NCBI RefSeq assembly: GCF_902459465.1 | Contig: NC_047062.1 | Span: forward strand, 2,544,501 to 2,608,500 | Direction: 5' to 3' | DNA length: 64,000 nucleotides | Source of the DNA: Asterias rubens | Taxonomy: Eukaryota > Echinodermata > Asteroidea > Forcipulatida > Asteriidae | In this document: piece after piece, positions 45,101 through 54,100 of the stretch | Position numbering within the stretch: the stretch's first letter is position 1 | Layout: each line of letters opens with the position of its first letter | Position numbers and translations under genes: made by a program | The notes under the pieces: generated by a model | Told to the model about the DNA's origin: nothing | Seen by the model: only the letters and a program-made list of their open reading frames with translations | The model's database searches: none

Positions 45101-48100
45101 ACTACATCCAAACCTATATTTGAAATAACACTAATATTTCTGCCTTATTCAACTTTGATGGTAAGTATTGTTTGAAGCTTTGCATGGTGTGGAGAAATGT
45201 GAAGAAATTATTAATAAATAGTGAACTTGCGGGTACAACCTTGTGTAAATCTATTAGGTTGAGTAATGGCTCTGAAAAGAGCCGGTTGGGTCTCGAACGT
45301 TTCCAACAGTATACTCTTCTCCTGAAAACGAGTAGAGTATACTGTTGGAAACTATGTTGATATTTGCATGTGTTATTCTTCTGTAGGTTGCTTTCGGTAT
45401 GGATATGAATGTATTTTCCAAGGAAAAATCTACATTCTGCTCAGATATTCAATTAATTCTAGACAACGCTTACCTAAACGTCTTGAGTCCACTAATGTGG
45501 GTAAGTTGACCTCTTATATAGCTGGGTGGCTTTGTTTCCTTCATGTAAAATTTAATAACAGTTAAAAGCACCATGGGTAATTGTCAAAGACCAGTATTAT
45601 CACTTGGTGTATCCCAAAAATGCATAAAATAACAAATCTGTGAAAATTTGGGCTCAATTGGTCATCGAAGTTGAGCGAGATGAAAGAAAAACACCCTTGT
45701 TACACAATGTGTGTGCTCTAAAGTCACCTTGAAATATAACTGTTATTTTTTCAAACATACGAGTATATGTTTAGTAACAATAAAACAATATTTTTAAGTA
45801 ATTGTTTGTTACGATTTATATGTTTAAAAATAGTTAAAATTGTTTGGGGGTTGACTCCGCCTACCCCTTTTGTGACGTCAATCGAGGCAGACTTTGCCTT
45901 GATGCGTAGAGTAAACACAATGCATTGTACATGCAAGTCCAAGTCATTGACTTTGTACGTTTCAAAAAAGTTGTTTTCTTCATTTTTCCGGCAATGCCGA
46001 CCAAGTGTATTGCTGCTTGATGCAATAAACAACTAAAGACTGGTCAGACTCACAAGAGCAATAGTGTCTAGTGGTCCGGTCCGGCGTCTTTTCAACGCTG
46101 TGCAGCATTTTCTCTTCAAATATCGCGCCTCGATTGACGTCACGAACAGCGCCCTCTCGGGTCGGAGTCTACTCTTAAATTTGTAAATAAGATAATAACT
46201 AATTTTTTGTAACCTTTAGTTAACTGTTTATTCACATTCCACTCATCAAAACACATAAATTATTGACAAAAGCTTTATTTTGACAAAATACCACTTTCAG
46301 GTGACTTTGTTTGCTTTGGTTGATTATTAAGTATACTTTTCTGAGAGTCCTGGTCTTCCAACCAGAACTATTTATCAATGTAGTGATCTTATCTTTGTAC
46401 CTAGACAAATTAAATCTCTTCTCAAAACGTCTCTTATTTCACAGGTTTCCAAGGACTTATTTGGTTGTTTGTGGTTTTCCTTTGTTTTGTTCTTCGGTTT
46501 TACTGCGCCTTGAACACCCAGCAGGGTGGACATGTGCGCATAGCAAGTCTTTATTATGATTGTTAGGAAACTCGGCTTTAATAAAATGGAGAAGTTGGAG
46601 TTGAGGGTGTTTGTACTGAACACAAACAAAGTTATTGGGAGTCTGTGATTTAATTTGTATTTCAGCTCAGTCCTTTTAAAGACCATATTAAATTACGACG
46701 GGAGGGAAGAGCTGCTTCCAAGAGAATGCGGGAGGTGGGACGACAGCGCATTATGGGCCAGATGGAAGCGCTTAAACGAGGCGAGAAACTGGACAACAAC
46801 ATCCTCAGTCACATTCTGCAGTCTGCAGCGCCAGCTGGTGACAGCAACGTCATAGACCTGGAGTTGATGATCGATCAATTTATGACATTTTTTGTGGCAG
46901 GCAAGATATTTTTATTAATAGATGGAAATTAGCATCGGGCATAAAGAATATTAATTTTGATGTGTGTTAGCACTGTATACTCAGCTCTTTCCATAGTCTT
47001 GTGACAAACAATCACCGGCATATGTTCGGATTCGAATCCGCGACCCTTACAATTTTAGAGCATTTTCTTTAATACCAACTAGACCACCGAGATTGTCCGG
47101 TAGATATATTCTTTACTGGGTGTCTTCTGACATCCAGCCTGTTTACTCACACAGTTAGTCCTTATGTCATGTCTGCACTTTGAACACAGTGTGTACATTT
47201 GGATCACTTGGTATATCCTGACATGCGCACAAAATAACAAACCTGCGAACTTGGGCCATCAAAGTTTCAAGAAAATAATGAAAATAATACTAACTTTGAT
47301 GCATAAAATTGTGTGCTTTCAGATGCCTCAGAAAGGCTTCATGCCTGAAGCCTTTCTCAGATTCAAATTGTAAAAAATCTACCTCCCTCTCTATATAGAA
47401 GTACAATATTTCAAAGGGTGACGATCCTAATTAGTGTTTATAGTATATCAACAGCTCTCCAGAGCTCTTATACTGAGTAAGTATTTAAGGTTATACATTT
47501 TTTTTTTTTTTTTTTTGGGGGGGGGGGGGGGGTTATCAAATCAAAAGTATACCCCCTAAAAAAAAAAAGTAGACAACGGTGCAATTTTGAGTTGAATATT
47601 TTAAATTCAAATGCCAGTCAACATTCATGTGTCATATATTTTCCTGGAAGGTCAATTTAATTGTTATAGGGAATTATTGATTTTGTTACCACTCCCATTT
47701 TCCCTTCGTCAATACTGGCGCAATCTTTCTTTCAGGGGTGTTTTTTACAAGTCGCTGCCGCTTTTATTTGTATAGGTCAAGAGACGACAGCGTGTCTTAT
47801 GGCCTCTGCATTGCTGGAGCTTGGGAGACATCCAGAAATAGTGTACAAGTAAGTCACTTGTCGGTTTAAAAGCAATGTGAACTTGTGTTTTCGTGGGGGT
47901 GTTTTTTTGTTTTTTGTTGGGGGGGGGGGTTGTGTTGGTTGTTTTGTTGTTTTTGGGGTTTTTTTTTTTTTGGGGGGGGGGTATTTGTTGGATGTTGTGT
48001 TATTGTTCTTGGGTTGTTTGTGTTCTTATCTATTTATTTATGTGGGTTGTTGTCTTTATTGGTGTTTTGTGTGCTTGTTTGTTTTGGAGTTTAGCTTATA

Positions 48101-51100
48101 AGCTGCCATTAAACAATAGTACCAAGTCTACTATTAAGCTTCTGTAAAGTAAAAAAAAAATGTATTTATGTTAGATATTTAATAAATAAATAAACCAAAA
48201 ATTGGTATATGCAAAGTGGTCCTTATTATAGTAGACCAGCCAAACTTTAAACAGTGCTTTGAAAAAAAAACACGGCATAGTTTGTTAATGGCTGGCATCC
48301 ATGCTAGATGTATGGATCATGGGCTCGGGAAGACGATTAGGGTGGATGCCCAGCTTGATTTTGAATTTTAAGGTCATTTTGGGGTAAAAAGGTAAAAAAT
48401 CAATATTTTCAAAATTTGTGTCAAATTTATTCACAATTGATAGATCTATCCATAAAATGTATTTTTAACTTTATGTTGATACTACAAACCTATGTAATTA
48501 ACGTATAAACTTTGACCTTGTGCACAAATGTATAGCAAAACGAAGTGTAAAAGTGTGATTATCTTGAAAAGGGTACATTTTGAGTACACCAATTGTTTTT
48601 GTACTCCCCATCCTCATTGGTGCATATATTGGTTTCAAACAACTTTTTTTGAAAGGTAAATATACCCAGGCAGTTTTTGAGAAAAAAAAATAATTCAAAT
48701 ACCACCTTCATGTGGGGTCTTACCGACTCATTTTAAGTTCAAAATTTCAAATAAAGCAAAAAATTAGCATTTTTGAAATGTTCACAAAATCTGACTCCAA
48801 GTGATAGATCTATCCATAAAATGTATTTTTACGTTAATGTTGATATGCCAAACGTATGTAATTAACGAATAAACTTTGACCTTGTACACAAACGTATAGC
48901 AAAGCAAAACGTGAAAGTGTGATTATCTTGAAAAGTGTACGTTTTTAGTATACCAGCTTTTTCTGCACTCAATGGTGCAGTTATGTGTTTCAAACAACTA
49001 TTTTTTTGAAAGGTTAATGTACCCAGGCAGTTTTTGAAAAAAGAAATTACTCAAATACCACCTTCGTGTAAGGTCATATTGAGGTCAAAAAGTGCCAAAA
49101 ATGTCAAAATTTAATTTTTATATATTTTTTCGCCAAATTTTACCCCAGGCGGCAGATCTATCCATAAAAAATAGTTTCATCATCAAAATGACATGCCAAG
49201 TCTGTGAAATTGTGAGTTAATCCTTTGTCTTGTACACAAACGTGTAGGAAAATTAAATCTTCAATGGCAATTTTCTCAAAAAGTGCGTATCTTGAGCATA
49301 ATACAGTGTTTTTGCACTTTTTTGTGAAAGGTCAATATACCAAGGCAGTTTTAGTTTAAACTAAATTCATATTACACCTTCCTCATTGGTAAATTGAAAC
49401 AAGAAATGCGTATGCTGATTCATGCAATTAGTTTGATATAGTAGTTGTATAGTTTGACGTGCTCAAAAAATGCATGTTTGTATCAAAGTTATTTCAACAC
49501 TCCCAATCTTTCCAAGTACATGTATGCAGTTAAATACACAACTTTTATTAGTGAATTAACAAAGTTGAACATTCTTTTTGCAGTAAATTTTTTTTTTTTC
49601 CTAGGTAGGCCTATACATTGTAGCTACGATGGGGGGTATGGGGTATCGTGCAGTGGAACATTGTATACTTTCTTATCTGGAGTGCCATTAGTCAAAGCTA
49701 ACTCCAGAGCTACATGTAACCAGGAACACCAAAACCAATACAGCCTGACATACTTTTATGCCAAGTTTCTTTGATGAAAGAATTCTCACTACTCTTCAGG
49801 CACTAGCAGACAGCAATGACAATCTCATCACTTTGATCAATCAGTTTGTGGACATAACACAGGTCAGAAACATTCCATCATCACAGTTGCCCGGCCACTA
49901 TACACTTCAGGAAGAAATGAACTTAAACGGGCAAGTCCAAAGTTTGAGATTTAAATCTTTTTCAAGGGAGGACTACGTCTGCTTAAACAAATTCAACAAG
50001 CACTCTAGAAATCCAAACTCCCGACTGTGGTCTCATTACATTGTGATGGTGGAGATTGAGATCCAGGACTCGGAAAGACAGATACTTGATCACCAATCTG
50101 GGAGCTTTTTCCGTAATGCTGCCGTCCCCATCATCTATGACCACAGTAACTTTGATCGATATGGATGTGTTCATCTGGCAGATATGAAACTCCTCAAGAA
50201 GACAGAGATGTTGATGAAGTTCAGAAGCTTTCATAACAAACAGTAAGATTTGATGTGTTCCGACTAAACCCAACCTTGGCGAAGAAGATGACACAGACTC
50301 TGATATTGTTAGAGAGATACCGCTGGTATCTTTGACAACAAAAGACATTGCACCAGTTGCTACGGTAAAGTGATCTTCTAACAACTCCAAATCATGAAAC
50401 GCAGTATATAATAACCATCTGGAAGCACCGTCTGCTTCAAGAAACTGATGGTTTTAGTGACGCCCTGAAGAAAACATTGCGCAAAAACTTTCTCTGATCT
50501 GTACAATGCAAATGTTTCAAACAAACGAATTATGTACGGTACAAAAGCCTATCAAAACGGACAGAAAGTTACTGCAACAGTTGCTCAATGCTGCCACTGG
50601 AACCTACAACCTGGTCTTGATCGCTAGATTGGAGAGGGCTCCACCAAGGCAGTGACACAGTCGAAGAGAATAGGAAAGAAAAAGCCAATTCGAAAGTTCA
50701 TCGATAGACCGGGGTTCCACACCTATACACGTCAGGTATGGGCTATTGAACAAACCTGATCTCAAGTTCTTGTCAGACGTTTTTGTAGAAAGGGCAAGGG
50801 TCTACTGGAAAGATGAGGAATAGTACAGGCGGGGGTTCCTTTATGTTACGGAAGCCATGGTCCTTTAGGAGAGATGACGTTTTGAGGACACCTTAGCAGG
50901 CTGACACCCGGTTGATGCTCCATGCATAGAGGCAGTCAATGAAGGATAAGAGTGATTTGCAGGTGGAGAAATGTCACATTTGTGTGTTCAAAAGCGTCAG
51001 AAACTTGGAAATAAATGCACGTTAGTTACCCGATAGGTGCAGTAACTGAGAGACTTGCCAAGCTTACATGCTCTTAAATGATGCAACACAGCCTCTCCTA

Positions 51101-54100
51101 CATGACCATTTGGAAAAGCAAGTCTCCGAAAAGCAAAGTTAATATGTGTCAAGGGAATCTTTGATAAATAAGGCGAAGAAGTGTCTGGAGATGTTACCGC
51201 CAACAAGAGATGCACTGAAACTTCACACAGCATAAACTAGGAATACATGGACGTCTCATCTCTCACACTGACACAGACACACATGAGCTTAAAAGAAAGA
51301 GTGGGGTTACCTGGAAGACTACCCCTATCTCAGTTGCTTGATTTGAGCTAGTTTTATTAAGGTGCAAATCAAAGGGCACCAAGTCAAACTGTAAAACTAT
51401 GTCAAACTGTTCTGCGTGAATAGCATACAAGTACCTTTTTGTTTCATTTTACCACATAAGAAAGTCTGATATGATTTTTTTTAATGCCTTGGTATACTGA
51501 CCTTTCAAAAAAAAAGTTGTTTTCAAACAATTATATGCATTGCTGGGATAGGAAGTGCAAAACACCGTATTGTGCTCAAGATACGCACTTTTTGAGAAAA
51601 TTGCAATTTAAGATTAAATTTTCCTACACGTTTGTGTACAAGACAAAAGATTAACTCATAATTTCACAGACTTGGCATGAAACTATATTAAATGGATAGA
51701 TCTGCCGCCTGGGGTAAAATTAGGCGCAGAAAGTCAAAAAAATTAAATTTTGACATTTTTGGCACTTTTTGACCTCAAAATGACCATACACGAAGGTGGT
51801 ATTTGATTTTTTTTTTTTTTTAAACTGCCTGGGCACATTAACCTTTCCCAAAAAATTTGTTTGAAACATATATTATATGCACCAATGAGCTGGGGAGTGC
51901 CAAAAAATGCTGGTATACTAAAAATGTACACTTTTCAAGATAATCACACTTTTACGTTTTGCTTTTGTATACGTTTGTGTACAAGGTCAAAGTTTATCCG
52001 TTAATTACATACGTTTGTCATATCAACATGAACGTAAAATTACATGTTATTGATAGATCTATCACTTGGGGTCAAATTTTGTGAAAATTTAAAAAATGCA
52101 AAATTTTTGCCTTATTTGAAATTTTGACCTTAAAATGAGTCGGTAAGACCCCCACATAAAGGTGGTATTTGAATTATTTTTTTTTTCTCAAAAACTGCCT
52201 GGGTATATTTACCTTTCAAAAAAAGTTGTTTGAAACCAATATATGCACCAATGAGGATGGGGAGTGCAAAAACAATTGGTGTACTCAAAATGTACCCTTT
52301 TCAAGATAATCACACTTTTACACTTCGTTTTGCTATACATTTGTGCACAAGGTCAAAGTTTATACGTTAATTACATAGGTTTGTAGTATCAACATAAAGT
52401 TTAAAATACATTTTATGGATAGATCTATCAAATGTGAATAAATTTGACACAAATTTTGAAAATATTGATTTTTGACCTTTTTTTACCTTTTTACCCCAAA
52501 ATGACCTTAAAATTCAAAATCAAGCTGGGCATCCACCCTAATCGTCTTCCCGAGCCCATGATCCATACATCTAGCATGGATGCCAGCCATTAACAAACTA
52601 TGCCGTCCAAAGTGTAATTTCACACTTTGGCTGGCCTACTATTATGTTAGGTTGTCACACCAGTTCTGTGGTAAACTCTTATTTATATGTTTTTTGTTGT
52701 AAGGATGAAGACTGAAGTTGATGCAGTGCTTGGCGATGATGGATATGTCAGCTTTGAAGACCTATCCAAACTGAAATACACAACCGCTGTAAGTTTGTAT
52801 CAGTTTAAGGTATATTGAATAATGTACAAAGTAATGAGTGAGTGCTCCTTTCATTACAGACTGTGTAAGTCTAGCCTTGACTCAAGGCTGTTGGCGTAGT
52901 GTGCCCCGGCCCGGTGCGGCACGATTCGACAGTCTTGATCGAGTGGATTCCAATAGGCGGATTGTTTGCGCCATCCAAAGGGCGATATGTTCGCGCCATT
53001 TGGTGCCACTTGGCGGACACTTGGCGCTGATTGCTCGATGCAAGTGGCGCGACGAAAATGTCAAACATTCAAATTTGGTGCCGTTACGGGCCACCACGAG
53101 CCAGTTGGGAGGCAGTTTGAGCCCCTACACGCCACTAGGCACCTTATTGGCGACACTAGGCGCCACAGTAAATTGCGAAATGGCGCAAACTGGCACCAAC
53201 TGGCGCTGGCCTAGTGGACTCCTAGCATAACGAAAAGGACCCCATTCAGCTTCCGGGTGCCTCTGAGCCATCAGTCAAAACATTTGCCACCATCGTATTG
53301 TAGCTGCTATTGAAGGTGATGGGAGGTCAAAGAAGTTCACAATCTATTACGTGATCAAATAATAAATACAAAACTGTCTCCATGACGATGACTAGAGCAA
53401 GCTAGTAAAAATATTGAGGCCAATTAAGAAGTAACTCAGCTGTATTGAGTTTAATAACCCTCGATCCACTAAAGCAATTAAGTAGTAGTCCCGGCTGATT
53501 TCCTGCCTTATCCTGCCCTAAGTTTAAAAGCAGGGCCGTTCTTTTCAGACGTGAGACGTCTCCTGAATTCCGAAAAAATCTACTTCGCGATAGTAGAATA
53601 ATAAAAGCAAGACAATTTCTCAACAGAATGTAATCTACCCAGCAGGTATAAACATGTAGTTACAGTACACACGTGATGTTACCGCAAACGTAGCTATTCA
53701 TCGAAATGTTTCCTTGAAAATTTGTCTGTGTGGTGTTGTTAGCAATGACCTATACAAAAAGGGGGGGGGCTCATTGCAATAATATGCTGAATTGGTGAAG
53801 TGATTTATTGGTTTCATTTACGGAAAATGAAAGTTTAAAAAATGAAAAAATGCAGCCACCTTTTTTTCCCATCTGTAACTTGGTTTGAATCCTTTAGGTG
53901 TTGAAGGAAACTTTACGTTTTCATTGCCCTGTGCCATGTGTGATAAGGAAGACGCCGAAAGAAGTGGTTTGGAACGGCATTAAACTCCCTGCTGATACAC
54001 TTATTAATGTGAGTTTTTTCCCTTTTTATTTACTATTTCATCTGGAGATCACTAAATAATTAAATATATATAATGTATCTTGCACATATCTATCCATATT

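Noticed and set aside
45284..45560. A histone gene upstream of the minus-strand stem-loop
   Set aside because: No histone-like reading frame on that strand; the stretch contains P450 exon 6 on the other strand.
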